Assembly (NCBI RefSeq): GCF_004354045.1
Contig: NZ_SMRT01000012.1
Location: 124,001-188,000 of the forward strand
Direction: 5' to 3'
Source of the DNA: Paenibacillus piri
GTDB taxonomy: Bacteria > Bacillota > Bacilli > Paenibacillales > NBRC-103111
Length of the DNA: 64,000 nt
Shown in pieces: positions 50,886 to 60,388 of the stretch (the first letter of the stretch is position 1; every line of letters starts with the position of its first letter). The notes under the pieces are model-generated. The model worked only from the letters and a program-made list of their open reading frames with translations, had not been told where the DNA came from and made no database searches. A program made the translations under genes and the position numbers.

Positions 50886-51332
50886 CTATGGTTTCGTGAG
50901 GGCATCAGCCTTCCTTGCTAAGGATATCGTTTCCCGAAGCAGCATAATAGCAAGTAGCGGATGAAGAGCAGATATATATCCAATTCCGGACGGTAATATG
51001 GCGCTGACCGCTATCAAAATGATGATGCCGATCAAACCTGCGCTACGCAGGCGAAGAGAAAGCGGCAGCCGAGCGATGAAAGAAATCACGAGTATCAGGA
51101 TCGAAACAATGATCAGCAATCTGGCAAAGCCTGTATGGCTGGCCCATTGGGCCGAATTCCAAAACAGTGCGAGACCGGCAAGAAACACCTGGATCAATAT
51201 GCAAATCGCAAATATCCTTACCATTGCCTTAAACACCAAACGCGCTCTGACAACGAGCGGTGAAAGATTGGTTATTTCCACCGCGCGATCCCCGACTTCA
51301 GGTTCACTGCGGTTTACGGATAGATTGCTCAT
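50886..51332 (-). CDS. Four-helix membrane protein of unknown function
   Basis: A 148-residue protein with four predicted helices (for example IFAICILIQVFLAGLALF and LLIIVSILILVISFIA). The N-terminal 30 residues are hydrophilic (SVNRSEPEVGDRAVEITNLS). The ribosome binding site is weak (GCGAGGA). No family is recognised. It is adjacent to the 63-residue protein and divergent from the two-component regulator. Confidence 0.7.
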   Translation of the reverse strand: MSNLSVNRSEPEVGDRAVEITNLSPLVVRARLVFKAMVRIFAICILIQVFLAGLALFWNSAQWASHTGFARLLIIVSILILVISFIARLPLSLRLRSAGLIGIIILIAVSAILPSGIGYISALHPLLAIMLLRETISLARKADALTKP

Positions 51333-51380
51333 CTTTGAATCCTCGCTTTCGTTAAAATAAGATCGGTCGGGTTAAATATT

Positions 51381-51391
51381 CCCCCCCCCCC
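51381..51391. repeat. Homopolymer run of 11 C
   Basis: Eleven consecutive C bases (G on the minus strand) lie 49 bases before the start of the four-helix membrane gene. It is prone to slippage in replication and sequencing. The gap 51392-51693 otherwise holds only the promoter region of the regulator that follows and a doubtful short frame on the minus strand. Confidence 0.9.
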
Positions 51392-51693
51392 TTTAGCGCC
51401 GAGTTCAAACAGTGCTCTCTCAATTGACATCGCACACAATTCAGCTCTTTCCTTCCAATTTCAATATTACGTTTTCCATGAAAACGATCCTCCCGTTCAC
51501 TCATCCTTTCTTGTTCTTCGCTGCTATTTCTCTCGTTTATAGTCAGTATAAACAATAAATGTCGAGAACTTATGCAGATCTTCATCTTTTTTTGTGGATT
51601 TCTTCAAGAACATGTTAAATCACGGTATAATTTTCGGTAAGTGGTGTATTATTCTCGCACTGGAAGCAGACTAAACTGAAAAGATGTGATGGA

Positions 51694-52380
51694 ATGGAAC
51701 CGAAATTGTTGCTTGTGGACGACGAACCGGGCATGCTTGAGGAGATGCACACCTATCTGCAACGCGAAGGGTTTAAGGTATTGACCGCCAGTACTGGCAA
51801 GGAAGCGCTCACGATTGCCCGGTCCGAACGGCCTGATGTCGTCGTGCTTGATTGGATGCTCCCCGAGAAAAGCGGCATCGACGTATGCCGCGAAATAAGG
51901 CAAACCTCGCATTGCGGTATTATTATGGTTACGGCTCGATCGGATGAATCGGATAAAATCGTCGGTCTGGAAATTGGCGCGGACGATTATTTGACGAAGC
52001 CGTTCAGCTTGCGCGAGCTCGCTTCACGCATCCGAGCTTTACTTCGCCGCTTGCGCGGTCCTGAAGACAGGTTGATGTTGTTGGAAAGAGACAACCTGAT
52101 CATTTCCGAGGCCAAATGTCAGGTATTCAAGGACGGCCAGGAGATCCAACTGACACCGACGGAATTCAAAATTTTGTACACGTTGGCTGCGCGTCCCGGA
52201 ATCGTTTTCAGCCGCCTGCAATTATTAAAAGCTGCACTCGCGGATGAATATATGGGATACGAAAGAACGATGGATTCCCATATCCGGAATCTTCGCCGCA
52301 AGCTGGGAGACGATCCGGCCAATCCTCGTTATATTCAAACGGTATACGGTTTCGGTTACCGATTCGGTGAACGTTCATGA
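51694..52380 (+). CDS. OmpR-family response regulator
   Basis: A 228-residue response regulator. The receiver has LLVDDEPGM (D9, D10), the phosphorylated D53 in VLDWMLPEKS and K in TKPFS; the C-terminal winged helix (about 130-225) has LTPTEFKILYTLA and YIQTVYGFGYRF. It binds DNA after phosphorylation by the kinase encoded next, with which its gene overlaps by four bases. Targets are not evident. Confidence 0.95.
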   Translation: MEPKLLLVDDEPGMLEEMHTYLQREGFKVLTASTGKEALTIARSERPDVVVLDWMLPEKSGIDVCREIRQTSHCGIIMVTARSDESDKIVGLEIGADDYLTKPFSLRELASRIRALLRRLRGPEDRLMLLERDNLIISEAKCQVFKDGQEIQLTPTEFKILYTLAARPGIVFSRLQLLKAALADEYMGYERTMDSHIRNLRRKLGDDPANPRYIQTVYGFGYRFGERS

Positions 52381-53519
52381 AGATGACGGTCCGCATGAAA
52401 ATATTTGCCTATATGGTACTGCTGGTGCTCATTGTAAGTATCACTTTCTCGCTTACAACGCAAGTTTACACAGGCAGCCTGATCGATCAATTTCAAAGGG
52501 AACAAATCGACGCCAACTATTTGAGTGCCACGCCAGAAGAGCAAATCGAAATCTTTAAATCTTATTTCCTTGACAATATGCGGCTGAACGCACTGCTTAA
52601 TGTCACGCACGGCGTGCGCTTGTTCTTTTTTGTTACGATCGGGTTGCTCTTCAGTTTTTGGATATCGGGGGTGCTGACCCTCCCGCTCAAAAAGCTTATA
52701 GCAGCTATAGAGCGCGTGGCGCAGGGCGACCTGAACGTCAAAGTACCTGTAGACACAAAAGATGAGTATGGGAAAGTCGCCCAAACGTTCAATGATATGA
52801 CGTTTCGCCTGCGTGAAGCCGAAAAAGCCCGCAGACGATTGGTAGCCGATGTTGCTCACGAGCTGCGAACTCCGCTGTCTATCATGCAGCTAAAATTAGA
52901 AAATGCTCAACAGACCGGTCAATACGTCCCTCCGGAAATGCTGCTGAGACTCCATGACGAAGTGATCCGCTTAGGCCTGCTTGTGGAAGATCTTCATGTC
53001 TTGTCGTTAGCTGAGGCGGGCCGATTGCCATTGGATTGCAAACCGCTCGATCTGTCGGCAAGACTTGAACAAGTCGTTGATGATGTGAGGATGGAGGCTG
53101 AGGAGAACGGACTGGAAATGCGCTTCTATTCGAACACGAAGCCGGTAACGGTGATGGCCGACGCGAGACGGATCACGCAGGTTTTCATTAATTTGCTGAC
53201 CAATGCGATTCGTTACACGCCTCGTGGAGGGAAGATTACGGTTGAAATCGAAGACCGGGTCATTGATCGGAATGCGTTATTTGCATGTGTCTCGGTGATC
53301 GACACCGGTATCGGAATACCGGCGGAAGAGCTGCCCCACCTATTCGATCGATTTTACCGCGTAGAAGAAGCGCGCTCGCGGCATACAGGCGGTACGGGGC
53401 TCGGATTATCCATCGCTCATCATTTTGTAAGAGCCCACGGCGGTTTCATCCGCGTCGTGAGTGAGCCTGATCAAGGTACGAGATTTACCGTTTATTTGCC
53501 TTTGGGTAATGATATTTAA
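52377..53519 (+). CDS. HAMP-containing membrane histidine kinase
   Basis: A 380-residue sensor kinase: helix 1 (about 8-27), short outer part, helix 2 (about 82-103), HAMP (104-150), HisKA with the phospho-histidine H161 in ADVAHELRTPLSI, and an ATPase domain with NLLTNAIRYTPRGG, DTGIGIPAEELPHLF and HTGGTGLGLSI. The outer sensor part is short (about 55 residues). The gene overlaps the regulator gene by ATGA, so the two form one two-component system. Confidence 0.95.
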   Translation: MKMTVRMKIFAYMVLLVLIVSITFSLTTQVYTGSLIDQFQREQIDANYLSATPEEQIEIFKSYFLDNMRLNALLNVTHGVRLFFFVTIGLLFSFWISGVLTLPLKKLIAAIERVAQGDLNVKVPVDTKDEYGKVAQTFNDMTFRLREAEKARRRLVADVAHELRTPLSIMQLKLENAQQTGQYVPPEMLLRLHDEVIRLGLLVEDLHVLSLAEAGRLPLDCKPLDLSARLEQVVDDVRMEAEENGLEMRFYSNTKPVTVMADARRITQVFINLLTNAIRYTPRGGKITVEIEDRVIDRNALFACVSVIDTGIGIPAEELPHLFDRFYRVEEARSRHTGGTGLGLSIAHHFVRAHGGFIRVVSEPDQGTRFTVYLPLGNDI

Positions 53520-53536
53520 AAAAGTTGGTAACATGA

Positions 53537-53692
53537 ATGTGGGGTGGAAAGTTTACGGGCCGTCTTTGAAGTCGTGTTCCCCCTGCCAGGTCTAATCGAA
53601 GGAACACGACTTCAACAACGGCTGCAACCCCACATCCATCCCTCCCAACGCTCAAACGTAAATCCTGCACACGGACGCCGCAAGGCATTTTT
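53537..53692. repeat. Cruciform repeat, copy 2
   Basis: This 156-base block closely matches 24272-24430. The outer arms here pair as ATGTGGGGT with ACCCCACAT, a perfect match. It lies between the convergent histidine kinase and PhyH genes and may act as a two-way transcript end. Confidence 0.85.
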
Positions 53693-53701
53693 CGTGTCTG
53701 T

Positions 53702-54418
53702 TTATTTTTTGTACGAGCTCAAATTTTCCCGGTCGGTCAGCAGCTTGCCGGATTCGGCATAGCGGCACACGGCCGAGGCTACCTGGAAGGCGTAAGCTCT
53801 TCTCGGCTTGTCGGTATGATTCGTTTTACTGTGATGCAGCGTTTCCCGATGGAAAATAACCGCGTCTCCAGGGGCCATCGGCTTGCACGGGATGCCGTTC
53901 TCCGGTTCTGCGGCGCGCCGGTGCCGCTCGCCTGCTTCGTTCAGATTCGCTTGACGGCCCAGGCGGTGGGATCTGGGAGCCAGCCATAAGCCTGCATTTT
54001 CTTGAGTAATGTGATCCAAAGCAATGAATCCGTTCAGCATATGTCCCAAAATATGGGTATACATGTTGTCTTGATGCCACGCCAAACCTTCGCCGCGGGG
54101 AGGCACGACGGCATACATCCCCATCCACAGCTTCACGTCGTCGCCCAGAATGCGTTCGAACACTTCGATAATCCGATTGTCGGTCAAAAAGCGGACGGTT
54201 TCAGGAAACGCGGCCCCGCTTTCGGCAAAATGGGTAATCGCGTTGGATTTCCATTGTCCGTCGGACGACTGCCGGTTGGCGAATTCGCTGTTTTCCTTAT
54301 TGATGATATCGACCATTTCCTCCGTCAGGAAGCCCGGGGCGTAAAAAAAGCCTTCACGGTAAAATTCCTCGATCATATCCTCGGTCAGTACGAAGTTAGA
54401 TACGTTTTTCGTTATCAT
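53702..54418 (-). CDS. Phytanoyl-CoA dioxygenase (PhyH) family oxygenase
   Basis: A 238-residue Fe(II)/2-oxoglutarate oxygenase. The iron triad is visible as H115-x-D117 (AWHQDN) and a histidine in ETLHHSKTN (H195 or H196), with a downstream arginine (RRAYAF) for 2-oxoglutarate. Members hydroxylate lipid-like or small organic molecules. ATG 54418 is chosen because AAGGAGGGTT precedes it; a longer frame from 54496 lacks this. The AraC remnant on its 5' side may have been its regulator. Confidence 0.88.
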   Translation of the reverse strand: MITKNVSNFVLTEDMIEEFYREGFFYAPGFLTEEMVDIINKENSEFANRQSSDGQWKSNAITHFAESGAAFPETVRFLTDNRIIEVFERILGDDVKLWMGMYAVVPPRGEGLAWHQDNMYTHILGHMLNGFIALDHITQENAGLWLAPRSHRLGRQANLNEAGERHRRAAEPENGIPCKPMAPGDAVIFHRETLHHSKTNHTDKPRRAYAFQVASAVCRYAESGKLLTDRENLSSYKK

Positions 54419-54599
54419 AGGATGAACCCTCCTTGTTATTTGGTACAGCTTTAATGTATCGGAATAACGGCTTGAAAACTGCTTGAATGCAATCAATTAG
54501 TTGTACTTTTGTTCAGAGAGGAGCAGGACCCGGCGGAGCTGGAACGGCATGGGCAAGCGCCGACCGGTTTCGTACCGCATCCGGATGCGCTCAGAACGG

Positions 54600-54790
54600 C
54601 AAGACGGACTTGTCCGCCAAGGCGGCGAATGAGTACGAGCTGCTGATCATCTGTTTAAGGACAAGTCGTTGACCATTTCCGAAATCGCCGGCAAGGTCGG
54701 GTACGGCAATGATGACCGGCTGATTCGCGTATTTAAGAAGTACAAGGGCATTACGCCCGGGAAATACCGGGAGCAGATGGAGGGGGGGAG
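54600..54790 (+). pseudogene. AraC-family regulator remnant (C-terminal helix-turn-helix)
   Basis: DHLFKDKSLTISEIAGKVGY and GNDDRLIRVFKKYKGITPGK are the end of an AraC DNA-binding domain. Upstream, KAANEYE is in another frame, so at least one shift is present, and the N-terminal domain is gone. The stretch 54419-55037 holds nothing else I can support. Confidence 0.75.
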
Positions 54791-55037
54791 CGGCGAATGT
54801 AGAGGACCCGGCCGATTCGAACGGCGAAGGGCAAAACGGCGATGGTACAAGCCGTTGCTCGGATGCAGCAGTCCGTAGTGCTATCGTACAAAAACCCGGC
54901 CGGCGGCCGGGTTCATTCGCCTGCTGAGGCACCTGCCCCTACAAGCTGGCCGATTCGCCTGTTGAAAGAAGCGGGAACGGGGCTAGCGCCGGGAGACGCA
55001 AGACCGGCTCATTCATCCGGCTGGACCCGCATTCCGC

Positions 55038-55874
55038 TTACTCCTTCACCGCCCCGATCGTCACGCTGCTCATAAATTTGTCCTGATAGCGCAGGAACAC
55101 GAGGATCAGCGGCAAAGTCACCACGACGCAGCCCGTCATGATCAGCTCCCAAGGAATCGACCAGACGCTGTCCTTCTCGTTCAGCGTCGGCAGAATGACC
55201 ATGATCGGCATGAACTTGGGCTTGTTGACCATAATAAGCGGCCACAGAAAATCGTTCCATTTGTGAAGGAACGTCAAAATCGACAGTGCGCCGATGACCG
55301 GCGCCGATACCGGCAGCATAATGCTTGTAAATATGCGCCAATGCTTCGCGCCGTCCATTTTGGCGGCTTCCAGCAGTGCGTCCGGAATGCTGATCATGTA
55401 CTGGCGCAGCATGAACATGGCGAAGACGCTGGCGATGCCGGGGAAAATTTGCACGGCATAGCTGTTGAGCCAGCCGATCCGGCTGAACATGATATACAGC
55501 GGGGGAATCGACAGCTCCCCGGGCACCATCATGGTGGCGAGCAGTGCGAGAAAGATCGCGTTCTTCCCCGCGAATCGGTATTTGGCAAAGGCGAATGCGG
55601 CCATCGCCGATATGAAAATCGTCAGCACCGTATGCGCCGTGGATACGTAAAGCGAATTGAAAAAGGCTCTGACGATCGTATGCCCGTTATAATTGAGCAG
55701 ACGCCAATAGTTGTTGAAGGTCGGATCGAACGGGAGCCCTGCCGGATTCGCCGACAGTTCCTCCGCCGTCTTCAGCGAGCCCAGCAGCATAATGAGAATC
55801 GGGTAGACCGAGAAAACGACGACCCCGATCAGCAGCGCGTTCAGGATTAAAGCCGCCCACTGCCTGTTCGTCAT
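55038..55874 (-). CDS. Carbohydrate ABC transporter permease (MalG-like)
   Basis: A 278-residue permease with six predicted helices and the EAA loop EAAKMDGAKHWRIFTSIM, typical of carbohydrate uptake family-1 permeases that contact the ATPase. Its start overlaps the upstream permease gene by four bases. No ATPase gene is near; such Firmicutes importers share a common MsmX/UgpC-type ATPase. Confidence 0.93.
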   Translation of the reverse strand: MTNRQWAALILNALLIGVVVFSVYPILIMLLGSLKTAEELSANPAGLPFDPTFNNYWRLLNYNGHTIVRAFFNSLYVSTAHTVLTIFISAMAAFAFAKYRFAGKNAIFLALLATMMVPGELSIPPLYIMFSRIGWLNSYAVQIFPGIASVFAMFMLRQYMISIPDALLEAAKMDGAKHWRIFTSIMLPVSAPVIGALSILTFLHKWNDFLWPLIMVNKPKFMPIMVILPTLNEKDSVWSIPWELIMTGCVVVTLPLILVFLRYQDKFMSSVTIGAVKE

Positions 55875-56764
55875 TCTTGCTTCCCTCCTTTCAACAGATT
55901 ATACTGCAGGAGGGATACGAGCAAAATCATCGCAAATAATATCCAGCCTACGGCGCTCGCCAGTCCGAAGTTGCCTCCGCTTATATTTCTCGTCAGGATG
56001 CTGAGAATCGGAATAACCTCCGTCGGAGCGTCCATGCCCGTGGAGAACATGAGCAGCGGTTCGTTATATATTTTCAGCGAGCCGATCGTATCCATCATGA
56101 AGGCGAATAAAAAGATCGGCTTCATGAGCGGTACGGTAATGTACCATAAACGCTGTCCCGCGCCGGCGCCGTCGATCGTGGCCGCCTCCTGGATTTCGTC
56201 GCTGATCGTCGTCAGTCCGGCCAAGTAAATGACAAAATACCAGCCGACGGCGCGCCATATAATAAGCGCAACGACCGTCCATTTCATCAGTACGGGATCT
56301 TCCAGAAAAAAGATTTGCGTTCCCAGCAAGCTGTTGATAACGCCGTAGCGGGTGGCGAAAATAATTTTGAAAATAAGCGCCGAGGCGACGGACGCCATAA
56401 TTTGCGGCAAAAATATAAGCGGCTTATAGACGGCCTTCCATTTGGTCAGCCTGGAATTGACCGCTACGGCGAGCAGGAATGAAATCGCCATGACGGGCAC
56501 GATATGAACAATCCAGTAAAAAAGCGTGTTATACACGGCCGTCCAAAAGGTCGGATATTTGAACAGGGCGATGTAATTGTCCAGTCCGATGAAGCTTGCC
56601 GTCCCGTAGCCACGGTATTGATAAAAGCTCAGCACGAACGAGTAAAGGGAAGGAAAGACGAAAAATATAAAAAAAGATATGATAAACGGCAGTATAAACA
56701 AATAGGGCGTGAGCCGATCCAGCCTCGTATGAAGACTGTGCCCCTGTTTGGAAACGGATTGCAT
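55871..56764 (-). CDS. Carbohydrate ABC transporter permease (MalF-like)
   Basis: A 297-residue permease with six predicted helices and the EAA loop EAATIDGAGAGQRLWYIT. PYLFILPFIISFFIFFVFPS forms the first helix, as in LacF/UgpA types. It pairs with the MalG-like permease and the binding lipoprotein to import a sugar or sugar acid. GGGGGTGC lies before its ATG. Confidence 0.93.
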   Translation of the reverse strand: MQSVSKQGHSLHTRLDRLTPYLFILPFIISFFIFFVFPSLYSFVLSFYQYRGYGTASFIGLDNYIALFKYPTFWTAVYNTLFYWIVHIVPVMAISFLLAVAVNSRLTKWKAVYKPLIFLPQIMASVASALIFKIIFATRYGVINSLLGTQIFFLEDPVLMKWTVVALIIWRAVGWYFVIYLAGLTTISDEIQEAATIDGAGAGQRLWYITVPLMKPIFLFAFMMDTIGSLKIYNEPLLMFSTGMDAPTEVIPILSILTRNISGGNFGLASAVGWILFAMILLVSLLQYNLLKGGKQE

Positions 56765-56861
56765 CGAAAGCGCACCCCCTCGCGTTGTAAAGATGCGGTC
56801 CCCGGCTCCGTCCCGGGGACCGCTGCTGCGTGCGGCAGCGAAGCTTAAGTTTGAACCGGAG

Positions 56862-58199
56862 TTATTTCTTCTTGTACGGGTTGCCGATTTGATTTTTCAG
56901 ATCGGTCTCCGCCTGCTTCAATATTTGATCCAGCGAGCCTGCGCCGTTCAAATATTTCGACAGCGCTTCGTTCATCGTCGACCGCTCCAGATCGGCGGCC
57001 GGGCTGAAGCTGAACACCTTCACTTTTTCCAGCGCTTTAGACTCGGCCAGAGGCAGGCTGGCGCCGAAAAATTTATGCGGCTGCTGGATTTGCGGGTCTT
57101 GCAGCGCATCCTTCAAATAGGGCGTGATCGAGCGGATTTCATTCAGCGCAAGCGCCCCCTGCTTGGTCAGCAGCAGCTTGGACAGCACATCCTTCGCTTC
57201 TTTCTTATGCTTGCCCTTGGTTGGAATAATGAAGATCGAACCGCCCGCTTCGCTGCCGCCGTCCGCATCGGCCAGTATCGGCCATTCGGTGGCCGCCCAT
57301 TTGCCCGCTTGATCGGGGGCGTATTTGGGCAGGAAATTTTTAAACCAGTTGGAGATCAGGCTGGACGCGATCGTATTGTTGGCGAAGCCTTTTTCCCAGT
57401 CCGGGGTAAAATCGTTAATTTCGACCGTAACGCCGGAGTCTTTCAGCTGCTTGAACATGTCGAACGCTTTTTTAACCCCGGGGTCCGTGGCAATGATATA
57501 ATCCCCCTGATCGTTCGTAAATTTGGCCCCGTTGCCGCTCACGATCATGCCCAGATTATATCCGGCTGCCTGCTTGCCCAGGTTCCAGATCGAGCTGTCC
57601 GGAAATTTCTCCCGCAGCTTTTTACCGGCTGCAATGAAATCGTCCAAATTTTTGACTTTGGTCGGATCGATTCCGGCTGCATCGAACATATCTTTGCGGT
57701 AAAACCAAATTTTCGTCTTGATTTCGTATGGAATCGTCACAAACTTGCCCTTGTAGCCGGCCAGCTCGATAGCCGCCTGCGTCAGGTTGCCCTGCACAGG
57801 CTTGATAACGTCGGTCAAATCCTCCAATATGCCGGCCTCGGCAAACTCGGTCAGCTGCGTCCGGTTCAGCATGACAATATCCGGCATATCCTCGTTGGCC
57901 GCCAGAGCGAGACGCAGCTTTTTCGCCACATCCGGGTCGCCGGCTCCGCCCACCAGCCCTTCAATCTCGACTTTATCCTTCATGTCCGGATATGCCTTGA
58001 ATAGCGATTCCGTCGCCTTTTCCACCGTTTCCGTGCTTCCCCATACCATCCATGTCAGTTTTACTTTGCCGCCCTCGGCTGCGCCTTTGCCGTCTCCGCT
58101 GTCGCTGCAGCCCGCGAATACAAACGTCGCCAATAGCAATACCGAGATCAACGCGATCATGCTGCGCCGCTGTAAAACGCCTGTTTTTTCCGCTGTCAT
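56862..58199 (-). CDS. Carbohydrate ABC transporter substrate-binding lipoprotein
   Basis: A 445-residue family-1 solute-binding protein. The lipoprotein signal reads MIALISVLLLATFVFAGC with the lipidated cysteine near residue 31. VKLTWMVWGS opens the mature part. ATG 58199 follows GGGGAGGGATCGGA; the longer frame from 58310 has no ribosome binding site and would cover the control region. It binds an oligosaccharide outside the cell for the two permeases that follow. A cre-like site lies 107 bases upstream. Confidence 0.93.
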   Translation of the reverse strand: MTAEKTGVLQRRSMIALISVLLLATFVFAGCSDSGDGKGAAEGGKVKLTWMVWGSTETVEKATESLFKAYPDMKDKVEIEGLVGGAGDPDVAKKLRLALAANEDMPDIVMLNRTQLTEFAEAGILEDLTDVIKPVQGNLTQAAIELAGYKGKFVTIPYEIKTKIWFYRKDMFDAAGIDPTKVKNLDDFIAAGKKLREKFPDSSIWNLGKQAAGYNLGMIVSGNGAKFTNDQGDYIIATDPGVKKAFDMFKQLKDSGVTVEINDFTPDWEKGFANNTIASSLISNWFKNFLPKYAPDQAGKWAATEWPILADADGGSEAGGSIFIIPTKGKHKKEAKDVLSKLLLTKQGALALNEIRSITPYLKDALQDPQIQQPHKFFGASLPLAESKALEKVKVFSFSPAADLERSTMNEALSKYLNGAGSLDQILKQAETDLKNQIGNPYKKK

Positions 58200-58305
58200 T
58201 CCGATCCCTCCCCAAATGTATGTGCTGCCAACTAGCGCTGACACGTTTGCGTGCTTCTCCCTATACCCGTCACCTCCGGCAATGAGCGGATTGTGGCTAA
58301 ACAAC

Positions 58306-58319
58306 TGCAAACGCTCTCA
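58306..58319. promoter_or_regulatory. Candidate cre (CcpA) site
   Basis: TGCAAACGCTCTCA differs little from the cre consensus TGWAANCGNTNWCA (one clear mismatch). It lies in the divergent region between the sugar importer and the IclR gene, where catabolite repression would be expected. Confidence 0.45.
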
Positions 58320-58486
58320 ATCTTCGCTTTCAATTCGACGAAAACTCAATTTAACTTATGACCCGCCCCAAATAATAATGCTTTAATTTCATATTGTGAC
58401 AATGAACTTTTTATTTTTGAAAATTAATGTTAATAATCTGAGCCGGCGCTTAATACATTTCAGTATTGAGAAATGGAGTGATACTT

Positions 58487-59284
58487 TTGACGGAGTCCAA
58501 CCTGACCAAAACCAATAAACGCAACAATTATGCTCCCACCACCATCGGCAAAGTGCTCGCTGTGCTGGAATGCTTCTCCATGCATCATCCCCGTTTGACG
58601 GCAGCGGAAATCGGTTCGCAGCTCGGGCTGACCTCAAGCACGCTGTATCGGTATTTGAACGCAATGGAAAACGAAGGGTACATCGAAAGGGAGCCCGGTA
58701 CCAGTTATTATGTGATCGGGCTGCGCGTTGTCGAATTTGCAGGTATCGCTCTCGGACGATTGGAGGTTCGAAGACATGGTCAGATCGAGCTGGACGGCCT
58801 TTCCGAACGGTTGAAAATGAATGCGAATCTGGGGGTGCTGTACAGGGGCGATACGTTCCATCTTTGTTATTCGGTACAGACGGAGGTGGACCAACTGTAT
58901 ACGATTTTGGGCAGGCGGACGCCGGCCCACTGCACGGCGATGGGAAAGGCGATGCTCGCCCATATTCCCCGGCAGGAAGCGCATGAGATTGTCGACATGT
59001 ACGGCTTCAAAACGCTCAGCGAAAATTCGATCGCCACACACGAGCAGCTGGATTCGGCGCTTGACGAGGTGAAACGGACCGGTTATGCGGTCGATCGCGG
59101 GGAAGGTCGCTCGGCGACCTGGTGCGTCGCTTCGCCCGTGCGCGAGCAAGGCGGCAAAGTAGTGGCCGCCATGAGCGTCAGCTCCAGCAGGGAAAGGGTG
59201 GAGCTCCACATTGAACAAATTGCCAAGGATGTTAGTTTTTTCGCCAACCGGCTGTCTTACCGTTTAGGTTATTATGAATCGTAA
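58487..59284 (+). CDS. IclR-family transcriptional regulator
   Basis: A 265-residue IclR protein. The N-terminal winged helix (about 12-75; APTTIGKVLAVLECFSMHHP, LGLTSSTLYRYLNAMENEGY) is followed by the ligand-binding domain with GRRTPAHCTAMGKAML and DRGEGRSATWCVASPV. TTG 58487 is chosen since TGGAGTGAT precedes it. It is divergent from the importer and upstream of the catabolic genes, and likely senses a sugar-acid intermediate. Confidence 0.92.
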   Translation: MTESNLTKTNKRNNYAPTTIGKVLAVLECFSMHHPRLTAAEIGSQLGLTSSTLYRYLNAMENEGYIEREPGTSYYVIGLRVVEFAGIALGRLEVRRHGQIELDGLSERLKMNANLGVLYRGDTFHLCYSVQTEVDQLYTILGRRTPAHCTAMGKAMLAHIPRQEAHEIVDMYGFKTLSENSIATHEQLDSALDEVKRTGYAVDRGEGRSATWCVASPVREQGGKVVAAMSVSSSRERVELHIEQIAKDVSFFANRLSYRLGYYES

Positions 59285-59364
59285 TGCGGGGGAGACAGGG
59301 GAGAGCCTGTCGGTAGGCCATGTAATCAAGCCCAACTACTTCACCATCGGGAGGATGAAGATCC

Positions 59365-60267
59365 ATGGAGCAAATGAGGGGAATATTCGCCATACCGCCG
59401 ACCCCTTTTACAGCAAACGGGGAGCTGGATGAGCAAGGTCTGCGGAATATTATTCAGTTTTGTCTCGACTCGGGGGCCCATGGCATCGTGACGCCGGTTA
59501 ACGCCAGCGAATTTATAAGCTTGACGGACGAGGAACGCAAAACGGTTGTCCGGATTGCCGTACAAACGGCAGACGGCCGCATTCCCGTCGTTGCCGGCGT
59601 AGCGGGAACGAGCGAGGAGCACGCGGTTTATCATGCACGATATGCCCGGGAAGCCGGAGCCGACTCGCTGATTGCGATGCCGCCGTATGTGAAGAAAGCG
59701 GTACCGGACGAAATTGTGCATTATTACCAGGCGATCGACCGGGAGGCGAAGGGGCTGCCGGTATGGATTCAGAACAATGTGCCGCCGGTCGGAACGCCCA
59801 TGTCCCCGCCGCTGCTGGCCCGGATCATCGGCTCTACGGCATCCGTCCATTATGTAAAGGAGGAATGCTGGCCGGCCGGGCATTATATGACGGAGCTGTT
59901 TGCGCTGGCCGGAGACAAGGTGAAAGGCATCCAAGGCGGCATGGCCGGAAGATATTTGATCGACGAATACGCGCGTGGCGCCTGCGGGTCGATGCCGGCT
60001 TGCGAAATTTGCGACGTCCATGTCCAGTTGTGGGAGCTTCTCGAAGCCGGCGACGAGCGCGGAGCCCGCGACATGTTTAACCGCATGCTGCCGCTGCTCA
60101 ATATGGAATTCATGTACGGCGTGTCCATTTACAAGGAAGTGCTTCGCCGCCGTGGCATTATCGGAAGCACCTATATGCGCAACGCCGGCCATTTTCCGCT
60201 GGACGCGTTCGACCGCAAGGAGCTGGATGCCATTTTGCGCGATCTGCAGCCGTTATTCCGCGTGTGA
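59365..60267 (+). CDS. DapA-family lyase/aldolase (DHDPS/NAL superfamily)
   Basis: A 300-residue class I aldolase-superfamily protein. It opens with GIFAIPPTPFTANGELDEQG and has the Schiff-base lysine K165 in VHYVKEEC. The tyrosine of the usual YNxP motif is replaced: the position reads IQNNVPPVG (asparagine 137). So it is probably not DHDPS. A 2-keto-3-deoxy-sugar-acid aldolase or a dehydratase is likely by context. GGGAGG precedes ATG. It is followed by a 120-base gap before the next enzyme gene. Confidence 0.85.
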   Translation: MEQMRGIFAIPPTPFTANGELDEQGLRNIIQFCLDSGAHGIVTPVNASEFISLTDEERKTVVRIAVQTADGRIPVVAGVAGTSEEHAVYHARYAREAGADSLIAMPPYVKKAVPDEIVHYYQAIDREAKGLPVWIQNNVPPVGTPMSPPLLARIIGSTASVHYVKEECWPAGHYMTELFALAGDKVKGIQGGMAGRYLIDEYARGACGSMPACEICDVHVQLWELLEAGDERGARDMFNRMLPLLNMEFMYGVSIYKEVLRRRGIIGSTYMRNAGHFPLDAFDRKELDAILRDLQPLFRV

Positions 60268-60388
60268 ACCGGTGGCTCAAGCCGGGTTCCCCCCATAGTA
60301 ATCGGAAATGGTTGCGGAGCATCGCGCTACTTTTGTGGGCTCAAATCAGGGGCTTTGTCCGTGAAAATGGGTAGGAGGACATTCATCG

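Noticed and set aside
51352-51585. 77-codon frame on the minus strand with two cysteines (NCVRCQLREHC)
   Set aside because: It depends on reading through the 11-base C run, and the only purine-rich site directly abuts an internal ATG. It may be a decayed gene but cannot be supported.
56748-58004. 418-codon open frame on the plus strand
   Set aside because: It is opposite the carbohydrate-binding lipoprotein gene, which has clear motifs, a lipobox and a strong ribosome site. The shadow has none.
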